Shown here one piece after another: positions 26,775 through 35,748 of a DNA stretch of 64,000 nt. A program made the translations under genes and the position numbers. The DNA comes from Amycolatopsis nivea (lineage in GTDB: Bacteria > Actinomycetota > Actinomycetes > Mycobacteriales > Pseudonocardiaceae), in NCBI RefSeq assembly GCF_004522235.1, contig NZ_SDLT01000011.1, positions 173,475 through 237,474 on the forward strand, given 5' to 3'. The first letter of the stretch is position 1. Each line of letters begins with the position of its first letter. Under the pieces are notes generated by a model that was not told the origin of the DNA, searched no databases, and saw only the letters and a list, made by a program, of their open reading frames with translations.

Positions 26775-27676
26775 GGGACCCGGATTCCCCAGCTGCCCGT
26801 CCACGACGTCGCCGGTTCCAGTTCGATCAGGTCGGTGCCGGTGTTGAGCGCGTCCGCCGGGCAGGTCATCGGCTCGATCGCGACCGCGCGGCCGCGGCCG
26901 ACCAGGTCATCCGGCGTGAACACCTGCACCCAGCGGAAGTCCGGACCGGTCCAGACCACCAGCTGGCGGTCGCCGTGGGACAGCACGTAGTGGTGGGTGC
27001 CGTCCTCGGCCAGTTCCAGCCCGCCGAACGCGGTGTCCAGGTCGACGCCTTCGAGCAGCTTGCCCTGCCGGAAGTCGTATTCGGTGCCCTCGACGTCCTG
27101 CTCGTCCGCGTACGGCATCTGCTGATCGCCCTCGTACGGCCGGACGCGCGTGGCGGGCAGCGTGAGGGTCAGCTCGTCGGTCGGCGCGTCGCCGATCCGG
27201 AAGTACGGGTGGGTGCCGACGCCGACGCCGATCGGCTTCTCCCCTTCGTTGCGGATTTCGTGGGTGATCACGAGCTCGCGCGGCTGCAGGTCGTAGGTGA
27301 TCGTCGCGCGCAGCGGCACCGGCCAGCCGGGCTGGACCTCGACGTCGATGGCGAGCGTGATCGACGTTTCGGCGTGCTCCAGCAGCTCCCACTCCTGGTG
27401 CCGGGTCAGGCCGTGGATGGCGTTGCCGCGCGCTTCCTCGGTGATCTCCAGCTGCTGCTCTTCACCCTCGAACTCCCACTTGCCGCCCTTGGTGCGGTTC
27501 GGCCACGGCAGCAGCACCTGGCCGAGTCCCTTCGGCGGTTTCTCGTCCTCGGCGAACGTCTCGACATACGGCACTCCGCTGATCTCGAACGCGCGCAGTC
27601 CGGCACCGATCTCGGTGATGACGGCGCGCGCGTTGCCGCGGGTGATCTCGAACTGTTCTCCGGTGGGGTTCGCCAT
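26771..27676 (-). CDS. Aldose 1-epimerase (galactose mutarotase-like)
   Basis: This 301-residue enzyme would interconvert alpha and beta anomers of aldoses. The catalytic His lies in GVGTHPYFRIG (about residue 163) and the Glu in AVAIEPMTCPADALNTG (about 266). HGLTRHQEWEL carries the other conserved His. The start at 27676 is the ATG before ANPTGEQF. It is translationally coupled to the GNAT gene. The start lies 88 bp from the divergent TetR gene. Confidence 0.9.
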   Translation of the reverse strand: MANPTGEQFEITRGNARAVITEIGAGLRAFEISGVPYVETFAEDEKPPKGLGQVLLPWPNRTKGGKWEFEGEEQQLEITEEARGNAIHGLTRHQEWELLEHAETSITLAIDVEVQPGWPVPLRATITYDLQPRELVITHEIRNEGEKPIGVGVGTHPYFRIGDAPTDELTLTLPATRVRPYEGDQQMPYADEQDVEGTEYDFRQGKLLEGVDLDTAFGGLELAEDGTHHYVLSHGDRQLVVWTGPDFRWVQVFTPDDLVGRGRAVAIEPMTCPADALNTGTDLIELEPATSWTGSWGIRVP

Positions 27677-27728
27677 GGCGCTGAGATTACCGATCGGCCG
27701 CGCCACGCGGGCACGCCTCGAAACTAAC

Positions 27729-27740
27729 TAGACCGGTCGT
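27729..27740. promoter_or_regulatory. TAGACCGGTC operator of the LmrA-type TetR
   Basis: TAGACCGGTCG contains the perfect palindrome GACCGGTC and resembles the TAGAC(C)xGTCTA sites of Bacillus LmrA/YxaF. It lies 25-36 bp before the tetR start and 53 bp from the divergent epimerase start. Confidence 0.55.
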
Positions 27741-27764
27741 CATAGTTTGAGCTACGGTAGGCGC

Positions 27765-28340
27765 ATGGTCAACCGCACCGACACGCGCCGCCGGATGCTC
27801 GAATCGGCGGCTGAGCTGTTTCGCACCCAGGGCTACCACGCCACCGGGATGACCCAGCTCGTGTCCGAAAGCCGGGCCCCGAAGGGCTCGCTGTACTTCC
27901 ATTTCCCCGGCGGCAAGGAACAGCTGGCCGCCGAGGCGGTGCAGCTTTCCGGGGAGCGGCTGGCCGGGCAGTTCCGCGAAATCACCGCTGGCGCACCGGA
28001 TCCGGCCACCGCCATCGATCTCATCGTCACCGCACTCGCCACCTCACTGTCCGAATCGGACTATCGCTGCGGCTGTCCCATCGCGACTGTCGCGTTGGAA
28101 GCCGCCGACAGCGAGCCAATCCGCGCCGCCTGCGACCAGGGTTACGAAGGCTGGCTGCGGGATATCTCCGCCTACTTCACCTCGCACGGCCTCGCCGAGG
28201 ACCGTGCCGCTTCGCTGGCGACGATCGTGCTGTCCGCGATCGAAGGCGCGCTGCTGCTCGCGCGCACTCGGCGGGATACCGCGCCGCTGCAGGCCGTCGC
28301 CGCCCACCTGCACACCACCGTCGAACGGGAGTTCGCCTAA
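27765..28340 (+). CDS. TetR-family regulator, LmrA/YxaF type
   Basis: This 191-residue regulator has the HTH at residues about 6-52 (MLESAAELFRTQGYHATGMT, then SRAPKGSLYFHFPGGKEQLA). The C-terminal half carries RCGCPIATVALEAADSEPI, the signature of the LmrA/YxaF subfamily, which senses flavonoids or drugs. It opens an operon with three hydrolase genes: its stop overlaps the next start (TAATG). It therefore probably controls the metallo-beta-lactamase-fold genes in response to their substrate, an inference from order and a nearby operator. Confidence 0.9.
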   Translation: MVNRTDTRRRMLESAAELFRTQGYHATGMTQLVSESRAPKGSLYFHFPGGKEQLAAEAVQLSGERLAGQFREITAGAPDPATAIDLIVTALATSLSESDYRCGCPIATVALEAADSEPIRAACDQGYEGWLRDISAYFTSHGLAEDRAASLATIVLSAIEGALLLARTRRDTAPLQAVAAHLHTTVEREFA

Positions 28341-29155
28341 TGCGCGTACACCACTTCAACTGCGGCACCATGCGTCCGATCGGCGGCAAGCTGGTCGACG
28401 GAAAGCCCGGGCTGCTGCGCCGCGCCACCCTCGTGTGTCACTGCATGCTGGTCGAAACCGGCACCGGACTGACTCTCATCGAGACCGGAATGGGTTCGCC
28501 TACCGTCACCGACGCCGCGCGCTGGCTCGGTCCGCGCTTCCTGCGCACGTCGAATCCGATGACGGACGAAAACGAAACCGCGCTGAGCCGCATCCGCGCA
28601 CTGGGCTTCGACCCGGCCGACGTCCGCGACATCGTCCTCACTCACCTCGACCTCGACCACGCCGGCGGGCTCGTCGACTTCCCGCAGGCGCGCGTGCACG
28701 TCTACGGCAAGGAACTCGACGCCTACCGCGCCGGAAACCCGCGGTACCGCGATGTCCAGTTCCGGCACGGTCCACAGTGGAAGTCCTATTCGGACGCCGG
28801 CGACAGCTGGTTCGACCTCGACGCGGTCCGCGAGCTGGACGGGGTCGAGGGCGTCGCGCTCGTGCCGCTCGCCGGGCACACCGTGGGACACGCCGGGGTG
28901 GCCGTCGACACCGGGTCCGGCTGGGTGCTCAACGCGGGTGATTCTTATTTCTTCCACCGGGAGATCGACGCCGAGCCCTATTGCCCGCCCGGATTGGCTA
29001 TGTTCGAACGGCGGGTCCAGACGCTGCCCGGGCCCCGGCGCGAGAACCAGCGCCGGTTGCGCGAGCTGCGCCGGGACCACGCCGACGAGGTGACCGTGTT
29101 CGCCTCGCACGACCTGACCGATTTCGTCCGGCTCAGCGAGAGGAGCACAGTATGA
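28340..29155 (+). CDS. MBL-fold metallo-hydrolase 1 (AHL lactonase/YtnP-like)
   Basis: This 271-residue hydrolase of the metallo-beta-lactamase fold has the first metal motif LTHLDLDHAGG (about residues 98-108), an H-x-D-x-D-H form in which Asp replaces the usual second His. PLAGHTVGHAGVAVD and NAGDSYFF supply further ligands. Lactonases that open acyl-homoserine lactones are in this family, but other esters and lactones are possible. It is a close paralogue of the next gene, with long shared stretches, so this is a tandem duplication. Confidence 0.87.
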   Translation: MRVHHFNCGTMRPIGGKLVDGKPGLLRRATLVCHCMLVETGTGLTLIETGMGSPTVTDAARWLGPRFLRTSNPMTDENETALSRIRALGFDPADVRDIVLTHLDLDHAGGLVDFPQARVHVYGKELDAYRAGNPRYRDVQFRHGPQWKSYSDAGDSWFDLDAVRELDGVEGVALVPLAGHTVGHAGVAVDTGSGWVLNAGDSYFFHREIDAEPYCPPGLAMFERRVQTLPGPRRENQRRLRELRRDHADEVTVFASHDLTDFVRLSERSTV

Positions 29156-30000
29156 AGGTGCACCACCTCAACTGCGGCACGATGCGTCCGCTCGGCGGCA
29201 AGGCGCTCGACGGCCGCCCCGGAATGCTGCGGCGCAGCACGATCGTGGCGCACTGCCTGCTCGTGGAGACCGCCGACGCGCTCGTGTTGGTCGACACCGG
29301 GTTCGGCACTCGCGGAGTCACCGAATCGCGGCGCTGGCTCGGCGGTCCGTTCATGGCGATGGTCGGGGCGAAGCCGACCATGGAGGAAACCGCGGTGGCG
29401 CAGATCCGCGCGCTGGGCCACGATCCCGCCGACGTCCGGCACATCGTGATGACCCACCTCGACGTCGACCACGCCGGCGGGCTCGCCGATTTCCCCGACG
29501 CCACCGTGCATGTCCGCACCACCGAACGTCGCGCGGCGGACAACCCGAAGAGCTTCCCGGAGAAAACGCGGTACCGGGCCGAGCAATTCGCGCACAGTCC
29601 ACTGTGGAGCACCTACGACGAGGCCGGCGAAAACTGGTTCGGCTTCGACGCGGTGCGGCCGCTGCGCGGTCTGCCGCCGGAAATCCTGCTCGTCCCGCTT
29701 CCCGGCCACACGCACGGACACTCCGGCGTCGCGGTCGACACCGGCGACGGCTGGCTCCTGCACGCCGGCGACGCGTACTTCTTCCACGGCGAAGTCGCCC
29801 CGGTCAGCCCGCATTGCCCGCCCGGCATGCGCGCGTTCGAGGTGATGAACCAGATGGACGGCTCCGCTCGCCGCGCCAACCTCGCCCGGCTGCAGACCCT
29901 CGCCCGCGAACACCAGGACGAGGTCTCGGTGTTCAGCGCGCACAGCCCGGTCGAATTCCAGGCACTGCGCCGGAATACCGCGCAACCCTCCGCGAGTTGA
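29152..30000 (+). CDS. MBL-fold metallo-hydrolase 2, tandem paralogue
   Basis: This 282-residue paralogue of the preceding protein shares the opening VHHLNCGTMRP with GGK, the motif MTHLDVDHAGGLADFPDA, PLPGHTHGHSGVAVDTGDGW and HAGDAYFF. The second ligand position is again Asp. The ATG overlaps the previous stop. Two paralogues kept side by side in one operon suggests they act on related compounds or with different stereochemistry. Activity is untested from sequence alone. Confidence 0.87.
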   Translation: MKVHHLNCGTMRPLGGKALDGRPGMLRRSTIVAHCLLVETADALVLVDTGFGTRGVTESRRWLGGPFMAMVGAKPTMEETAVAQIRALGHDPADVRHIVMTHLDVDHAGGLADFPDATVHVRTTERRAADNPKSFPEKTRYRAEQFAHSPLWSTYDEAGENWFGFDAVRPLRGLPPEILLVPLPGHTHGHSGVAVDTGDGWLLHAGDAYFFHGEVAPVSPHCPPGMRAFEVMNQMDGSARRANLARLQTLAREHQDEVSVFSAHSPVEFQALRRNTAQPSAS

Positions 30001-30008
30001 GTACCCGC

Positions 30009-30761
30009 ATGACGCGCATCCGGTACGTCGGCGGCCCGACCGCCCTCATCGAGTACGGCGGGAGCCGCCTGCTCACCGATCCCACCTTCGACGGCCCCGG
30101 GGATTACCCGATCGGTGCCCGGAAGCTGGCGAAAACCGCTGGTCCCGCGGTCACCGCGGCGGAGGTCGGCGAGGTGTCCGCGGTGCTGCTTTCGCACGAC
30201 CACCACCCGGACAACCTGGACGCGGCGGGGCGGGAGTACGCCCTCGCCGCCCCGCTCGTCCTGTCCACCGCCTCGGCGAGGGAGCGGATCGGCGACCCCG
30301 TGCGGGCGCTGGCGAACTGGGAGTCGTACAACCTCGGCGGCGTCCGCGTCACCGGAGTGCCCGCGCAGCACGGGCCCGACGGCAGCGAGCATCTCGTCGG
30401 CGAGGTCACCGGTTTCGTGCTCGAAAGCGAGGGCCAGCCGACCGTTTACGTCAGCGGGGACAACGCTTCCCTCGACGTGGTGCGGCAGATCGCCGAGCGT
30501 TTCGAGCGGATCGACATCGCCGTCCTGTTCGCGGGCGGAGCGCAAACTCCGCTGGTCGGCGACGCGTACCTCACGCTGCCCAGCGACGACGCGGCTGAGG
30601 CGGCCCGGATCCTGAACGCGCGTCAGGTCGTCCCGCTGCACTTCGAGCATTGGGCGCATTTCACCCAGGGCCCGGACACTCTCCGACCGGCTTTCGCGCA
30701 GGCCGGGCTCGAAGAGCGGCTGCATCTGCTCAAGCCAGGAGATCAGGTCAGCTTCCAGTAA
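30009..30761 (+). CDS. MBL-fold hydrolase 3 (UlaG-like)
   Basis: This 250-residue protein of the UlaG-like branch of the MBL fold is different from the two before it. The first motif reads LLSHDHHPDNLD, where the final His of HxHxDH is replaced by Asn. PAQHGPDG, YVSGDNAS and VPLHFEHW follow at the expected spacings. It starts 8 bp after the previous stop and completes the operon tetR-MBL-MBL-MBL. Its 3' end overlaps the convergent SDR gene by 14 bp. The substrate is unknown. Confidence 0.83.
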   Translation: MTRIRYVGGPTALIEYGGSRLLTDPTFDGPGDYPIGARKLAKTAGPAVTAAEVGEVSAVLLSHDHHPDNLDAAGREYALAAPLVLSTASARERIGDPVRALANWESYNLGGVRVTGVPAQHGPDGSEHLVGEVTGFVLESEGQPTVYVSGDNASLDVVRQIAERFERIDIAVLFAGGAQTPLVGDAYLTLPSDDAAEAARILNARQVVPLHFEHWAHFTQGPDTLRPAFAQAGLEERLHLLKPGDQVSFQ

Positions 30762-31473
30762 GCACGAACCCTCCGTCGACGGTGATCACCGCACCGGTGA
30801 CGAAACGGTTCTCCATCAGGTACACGTTGGTCGCCGCGACCTGCTCGGCCTCGCCGACCGATTTGGTCAGCGTTCGTTCCGTGAACGCGGCGACCATCGC
30901 GTCCAGCTGCGGTTGCGGAAGGCCGTCCCACATCGGCGTGTGGACCGGCCCCGGGCGAACGGTGTTGACCCGCACCGGGGCCAGGTCGACGGCGAGACCG
31001 TGCGCCAGCCCCTCGATCGCGCCGACGGAACCGGCCGCGAGCGCCGCGCCAGGCGTCGGGCGGACGCCGATGATCCCGGACGTCAGCACGATCGATCCGC
31101 CCGGCCGGATCTGCGGCGCGGCGTGCTTCACCGCACTGACGACGCCCCAGAAACGGACGTAAAACAGGCTCTGCACGGTCTCGAGAGGCAGCTCTGTCCA
31201 AGGCCGTTGATCCAGCGTGTCACCCGCGGTGTACACGAGGTGGTCCAACGAGCCGACGTGGTCGAACAGGGCCGCGACGTTCGCTTCGTCGCGTACGTCC
31301 GTGACGAATCCTTCGCAGGTATCCGGCAATTCGGCGAGCGCCGCGTCCAGCCGTTCCTTGCCGCTCGCCGCGATCGTGACGGCCGCGCCCGCTTCCGCGG
31401 CGGCCTGAGCGGTCGCCAATCCCATTCCCGAGCTGCCGCCGATGACGACAACCCGCTGGTCAAGCAAAGACAT
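30748..31473 (-). CDS. Short-chain dehydrogenase/reductase
   Basis: This 241-residue classical-size SDR has the cofactor motif VVVIGGSSGMGLATA, NAG-equivalent VYTAGD, LTSGIIG (the usual catalytic Ser region) and GGFVLTG at the end. The usual Tyr-x3-Lys is not obvious: where it should be, the sequence reads PGAALAAGSVGAIEG, so this looks like a Tyr/Lys-lacking SDR variant. The ATG at 31473 is divergent from a TetR gene, with two palindromic operators between them. Confidence 0.82.
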   Translation of the reverse strand: MSLLDQRVVVIGGSSGMGLATAQAAAEAGAAVTIAASGKERLDAALAELPDTCEGFVTDVRDEANVAALFDHVGSLDHLVYTAGDTLDQRPWTELPLETVQSLFYVRFWGVVSAVKHAAPQIRPGGSIVLTSGIIGVRPTPGAALAAGSVGAIEGLAHGLAVDLAPVRVNTVRPGPVHTPMWDGLPQPQLDAMVAAFTERTLTKSVGEAEQVAATNVYLMENRFVTGAVITVDGGFVLTGS

Positions 31474-31492
31474 GAGGGTTCCTTCCGGAGCG

Positions 31493-31548
31493 TGATGACT
31501 CAGTGAGACATCAACAGTAGCAGTGATGACCCACTGTGTCATCACTGC
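31493..31548. promoter_or_regulatory. Twin operators between SDR and TetR genes
   Basis: Two related 21-bp palindromes of the form TGATGAC-N7-GWCATCA lie at 31493-31513 and 31524-31544, centres 31 bp (about three helix turns) apart. The second is extended to perfect 11-bp arms (GCAGTGATGAC with GTCATCACTGC, spacer 7). They occupy most of the 87-bp gap. Confidence 0.85.
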
Positions 31549-31560
31549 TAAGATGGCTGC

Positions 31561-32124
31561 ATGCCGCGCTGGGATCCCGAAGCCAAGGAGCGGCTCCGCG
31601 CGGCCGCGCTGGAGCTGTTCGCCGAGCACGGCTACGACAACGCCACGGTCACGCAGATCACCGAGCGCGCCGGGCTGACCCGTCGGACGTTCTCGCGCTA
31701 CTTCGCCGACAAGCGCGACGTGCTGTTCGCCGGGTCGGAGCGTCTCCCGGACGCGATGGCCGACGCGGTCCGACGCGCCGACCCCGCGCTGCCACCGTTC
31801 CAGGCGGTATTGGCCGCGATGGTCGACGCTGGCGATTTGTTCGCCGGCCTGGTTTCGCATGCCGCACAACGCCGGGCGATCGTCGCGTCCAGCCCGGAGC
31901 TGCAGGAACGCGAGCGCACGAAACTCGCGGCTGTCACCGCCGCGGTCGTCGAAGCACTGCAGGAACGCGGGGCGACCGAATCGAGCGCGAAGATGCTCGC
32001 GCAGGTCGGTATCGCGATCTTTCAAACCGCGTTCGAGCGATGGACCGAACAGCCCGATGGCCCAGATTTTGCCGAACAGGCGCGGAGGGCGGCCGACGAA
32101 CTCGCCGCCCACCTCACCCCGTGA
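31561..32124 (+). CDS. TetR-family regulator of the SDR gene
   Basis: This 187-residue regulator has the HTH at residues about 10-56 (RLRAAALELFAEHGYDNATV, then AGLTRRTFSRYFADKRDVLF). It is divergent from the SDR gene with twin palindromes between them, so cooperative repression of both is likely. The ligand is unknown. Its stop is adjacent to the convergent permease gene (1-bp gap). Confidence 0.88.
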   Translation: MPRWDPEAKERLRAAALELFAEHGYDNATVTQITERAGLTRRTFSRYFADKRDVLFAGSERLPDAMADAVRRADPALPPFQAVLAAMVDAGDLFAGLVSHAAQRRAIVASSPELQERERTKLAAVTAAVVEALQERGATESSAKMLAQVGIAIFQTAFERWTEQPDGPDFAEQARRAADELAAHLTP

Positions 32125-33555
32125 TCAGGCTTTCTCGCGTACCAGCGTCGAATCTTCCAATTCCACTTCCGCGGCCTGTTTCGTCCGACCGGTCATTCGC
32201 AACACCAGGTAGGCCACCACGAGCAGGACGAAGAACGGGATCCCGAACTTCCACGCCGGGTCGAGACCTTCGATCCAGAACGTCGAAATCAGTACGGTGG
32301 CAAGGAAAGCGATCACCACGACGTTCACCACCGGCGCGCCCCACAACCGCACTGGCGACGGCGGCAGCCCGGCGCGGCGACGGCGGATCCGGAACGCCAG
32401 GTGCGTCACCAGAATGATCATCCACACGACGAGCGCGGCGAAGATCGAAATGCCGAACAGCACGAGATACGCGTTGGAATCGGAATTCTTGGACAGGATG
32501 GTCGCGATCAGCAGGCCCGCGGTGGACAGCACGAGCGCGTTGCGCGGCACTCCAGAACGCGTCAGCCGTCCGGCCCAGGCCGGGGCGAATCGGTGCTCGG
32601 CAAGGGAATGCAGCATGCGCGTGGTGAGATAAAGGTTGGTGTTCGCGCTCGACAAAGCGGCGGTTAGGACCACGAAGTTCATGATCGTTGCCGCCGCCGG
32701 AACGCCGGCAGCCTGGAAGACGCGGACAAACGGGCTGGCCGTAATGGATCCGCCTTCGCCGGTTACCGTCCACGGCACCACCAGCACGACGATGAGCATC
32801 GCGGCGACGTAGAAGATCGCCAGCCGCACCACCATGGCCCGGGCCGCGCGCGGAATGTCGCGAGTCGGGTTTTCCGATTCGGCCGCGGTCACCGAAACCA
32901 CCTCGGTGCCGATGTAGCTGAACAGCACGAACACCATGGCCAGCAACAGTCCGGACACGCCGTTCGGCAGGAATCCGCCTCCCGCGCTGAGATTCGCGAG
33001 ACCGGGCGCGGGTGCCTTCGGCAGGCCGAAGAAGACGAGAATCAGACCGAGTGCGACGAACACGAGGATCGCGCACACCTTGATCATCGCGAACCAGTAC
33101 TCGAACTCCCCGAAAATGTGCACCGCCGCGCCGTTGACGACGATCACCAGCAGCGAGAACACCGCGACCGGCACCCACAGCGGAATCTGCGGCCACCAGA
33201 ACTGGACGTACACGCCTGCCGCGATCGTCTCGCCGCCGATCGCGATCACTTGCATCGCCCAATACGCCCAGCGCACCACGAACCCGCTGCCCGCGCCGAG
33301 ATACTTGTGCGCGATGCTGCCGAACGCGCCCGCGGCCGGGTGCACCACCACCATTTCCGCCAGCGCCCAGGAAATCGCCAGGGCGACCAGTCCACAAAGG
33401 ACGTAGGCGAGCACCACGGCCGGTCCCGCGTGCGAGATCGCCAGGCTCGATCCGAGGAACAGGCCGGTGCCGATGGCCCCGCCGATTCCGATCATCGTCA
33501 ACTGCCTGCTGCGCAGCCTCCGCTGCAACCGGTTCGGGGACGGGGACTCGGCCAT
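32125..33555 (-). CDS. APC-family amino acid permease
   Basis: This 476-residue, ~12-helix permease has the AAT-type signature RQLTMIGIGGAIGTGLFLGS near the start, and SYIGTEVVSVTAAESENP around residue 220, where helix 6 begins. It is most like gamma-aminobutyrate/aromatic/proline-type permeases. It lies 9 bp after the aminotransferase gene on the same strand, so it probably imports that enzyme's substrate. Confidence 0.9.
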   Translation of the reverse strand: MAESPSPNRLQRRLRSRQLTMIGIGGAIGTGLFLGSSLAISHAGPAVVLAYVLCGLVALAISWALAEMVVVHPAAGAFGSIAHKYLGAGSGFVVRWAYWAMQVIAIGGETIAAGVYVQFWWPQIPLWVPVAVFSLLVIVVNGAAVHIFGEFEYWFAMIKVCAILVFVALGLILVFFGLPKAPAPGLANLSAGGGFLPNGVSGLLLAMVFVLFSYIGTEVVSVTAAESENPTRDIPRAARAMVVRLAIFYVAAMLIVVLVVPWTVTGEGGSITASPFVRVFQAAGVPAAATIMNFVVLTAALSSANTNLYLTTRMLHSLAEHRFAPAWAGRLTRSGVPRNALVLSTAGLLIATILSKNSDSNAYLVLFGISIFAALVVWMIILVTHLAFRIRRRRAGLPPSPVRLWGAPVVNVVVIAFLATVLISTFWIEGLDPAWKFGIPFFVLLVVAYLVLRMTGRTKQAAEVELEDSTLVREKA

Positions 33556-33564
33556 GTCTGCTCC

Positions 33565-34707
33565 CTACTGGCTCGCCCGGTACTCGGCGATCGCCGCGAC
33601 GACGGCGTCGAGATCGGACTCGACGTTGTAGTAGTGCAAGGACATCCGCAGCACGTCGCCGCGGGCACTGCACACGATCCGCCGCCCGGCGAGGAACGCC
33701 GCCAGCGCGTCGGGATCCCGGTCGGCCAAGGCGACGAGCGGACCGCGCCGCGCGTCGTCCAGCGGGGACCGGAGCTGTTCCCCAGCGTCGAGCAACCGCT
33801 GCTGCAGCTGCCCGGTCAACAGTCCAATGTGGTCACGGACCCGGTGCGCGTCCACCTGGTGCACCAGCTTCAGCCCGGCGACCGCGCCGTACGCGGACGG
33901 GATCGACGGCGTCCCGGTCTCGAAGCGGCGCGCGTGCTCGGGGTAGTCGAGGTGCCGCGGGTCGAATTCGAACGGGTTCGTGCGGCCGAACCAGCCGGTC
34001 AGCGGCGGGGAAACCGCGTCGCGCAAGCCTGGCCGGACGTAGAGGAACGCGATCCCGGAGATGCCGAGCAGGTATTTCAGACTGCCGCTGACGAGGTAGT
34101 CGCAGCCGAGTTCGGTCACGTCGACCGGCTCGACGCCGAGCCCCTGATACGCGTCGACAAAGCTCCGTGCGCCGTTTTCCCGGGCCAGTGCGGCGACTTC
34201 GCGCACCGGGAACCGCAAACCGTTGGCGTAGCTGACCAACGGGACGGACACCAGTCGCGTCCGCTCGGTGATGAGCGCGGCGTAATCCTCGGTGTCGACC
34301 AGCCCGTCGTGGTGCGCGACGAACTGAACGTCCGCGCCGCGCCCCTGCTGAGCGAGCCAAACATGGCCCAGCGAAGGGAATTCCAGGTCGGTCGTGACAA
34401 TTCCCGGCCGTTCCGACCACGCCTGGGTGGACGCGACCTGGTACGCGCCTTCGGACGCGGACGGCACCACGGCGATGTCGTCCGGGTCCGCGCCGATCAG
34501 CTGTGCGAACATGGCCCGCGCCTCGGCGACCTTCGCCATCCACTTGTCCCACGGCGCCCCGTGCTCGCGGATCGTGTGCTGGAACTCGAAAAGCTCCGCG
34601 GTCAGCGCGCCCGACAGCGCGCCCTGGCTGCAGCTCGCGAGGTGCACCGAGTCGGCGAAGGCGGGGAAATGCGCCCGGAAAGCGGCTGGGCTGGGCTGGT
34701 CGGTCAC
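33565..34707 (-). CDS. Class V aminotransferase (PLP-dependent)
   Basis: This 380-residue fold-type I PLP enzyme is of the class V group (cysteine desulfurase/isopenicillin epimerase-like/kynureninase-like). The PLP Lys is in SGSLKYLLGISG (about residue 214), preceded by the Asp in SFVDAYQGLG (about 188). There are no desulfurase Cys loops. It forms a two-gene unit with the amino acid permease and is divergent from the cyclase/ThDP pair. Catabolism of an amino acid-like compound is inferred. Confidence 0.85.
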   Translation of the reverse strand: MTDQPSPAAFRAHFPAFADSVHLASCSQGALSGALTAELFEFQHTIREHGAPWDKWMAKVAEARAMFAQLIGADPDDIAVVPSASEGAYQVASTQAWSERPGIVTTDLEFPSLGHVWLAQQGRGADVQFVAHHDGLVDTEDYAALITERTRLVSVPLVSYANGLRFPVREVAALARENGARSFVDAYQGLGVEPVDVTELGCDYLVSGSLKYLLGISGIAFLYVRPGLRDAVSPPLTGWFGRTNPFEFDPRHLDYPEHARRFETGTPSIPSAYGAVAGLKLVHQVDAHRVRDHIGLLTGQLQQRLLDAGEQLRSPLDDARRGPLVALADRDPDALAAFLAGRRIVCSARGDVLRMSLHYYNVESDLDAVVAAIAEYRASQ

Positions 34708-34950
34708 GACACTCCGTTCCTTGACTGGCGGGCGACCGGTCCGTTCGCCACCGTAACGGCGCGAGCACCGTGCGTCGATGCTCCGTCTGGCTCCAGACGC
34801 CCTGGTCGGGGCTCCGCGTTCACTCTGACTGATCTCTGGCAGCTATTCCGTCAGTGCTGCTGAAACCGGTACTGTAGATATGGCCTTCCGCGCTGTCAAC
34901 GACCGTCAAGGATCCGCAATAGCGCGCCCCGCGACCGAGAGGACGCACCG

Positions 34951-35748
34951 ATGAGCACCCCCGCCGAAACCGGGGTCGACCAGCTCCTGACCCAGCTCGC
35001 GCAGGGCCGGCTGCGGATTGTCGACCTCACCAACAAGCTCAGCGCCGCCACGCCGACCCTGCAGTTGCCCGAGCCGTTCGCGAACCTGATCGACTTCAGC
35101 CTCGAGTCCGTCAGCGAGTTCGACGATTCCGGACCACTGTGGCGGCACAACAACATCCACACCGGCGAGCACATCGGCACCCACCTCGACGCGCCGCGGC
35201 ACTGGATCTCCAACCGCGACGGCGCGGACGTTTCGGAGCTGCCGGTCAGCAGGCTGATCGGCCCCGCGCACGTCCTCGACATCTCCGCGCGCGTCGCCGG
35301 CAATCCGGACTTCCTGCTGGAGATCGCCGACATCCAGGCGTGGGAGGCCGAGCACGGACCGTTGCGCGAGGGCGGCTGGCTGCTCGTGCACTCCGGGTGG
35401 GATCAATACGCCCAGGACCGCGACGCGTTCCTCAACTTCTCCGACGGAGCCAGCCACACGCCCGGCATCTCGGCCGCCGCCGCGAAATGGCTTGCCGAGG
35501 AAACGCCGATCGCCGGGTACGGCGTGGAAACTGTCGGCATCGACTCCGGGAACGGCTTCGCGCTCGACCCGCCGATGCCCGCGCACCACCATTTGCTCGG
35601 CGCGGACAAGTACGGCATCACTTCCCTGCAGAATCTCGGCTCGCTGCCGCCGACCGGCGCGCTCGTCGTGGTCTGTCCGCTGCCGATCGTCGGCGGGACC
35701 GGCAGTCCGGCGCGCGTGCTCGCGGTAACGCCGGGAGTTGAATCGTGA
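34951..35748 (+). CDS. Cyclase-family hydrolase (KynB/isatin hydrolase-like)
   Basis: This 265-residue Mn/Zn hydrolase has the metal motif HTGEHIGTHLDAPRHW, the H-x-G-T-H-x-D-x-P-x-H type that marks kynurenine formamidases and isatin hydrolases. Later, VGIDSGNG and AHHHLLGADKYG complete the site. It would open an amide bond in a small molecule. Its TGA overlaps the GTG of the ThDP enzyme gene, so the two act together. Isatin hydrolase fits a downstream decarboxylase better than formamidase does, but this is a hypothesis. Confidence 0.87.
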   Translation: MSTPAETGVDQLLTQLAQGRLRIVDLTNKLSAATPTLQLPEPFANLIDFSLESVSEFDDSGPLWRHNNIHTGEHIGTHLDAPRHWISNRDGADVSELPVSRLIGPAHVLDISARVAGNPDFLLEIADIQAWEAEHGPLREGGWLLVHSGWDQYAQDRDAFLNFSDGASHTPGISAAAAKWLAEETPIAGYGVETVGIDSGNGFALDPPMPAHHHLLGADKYGITSLQNLGSLPPTGALVVVCPLPIVGGTGSPARVLAVTPGVES

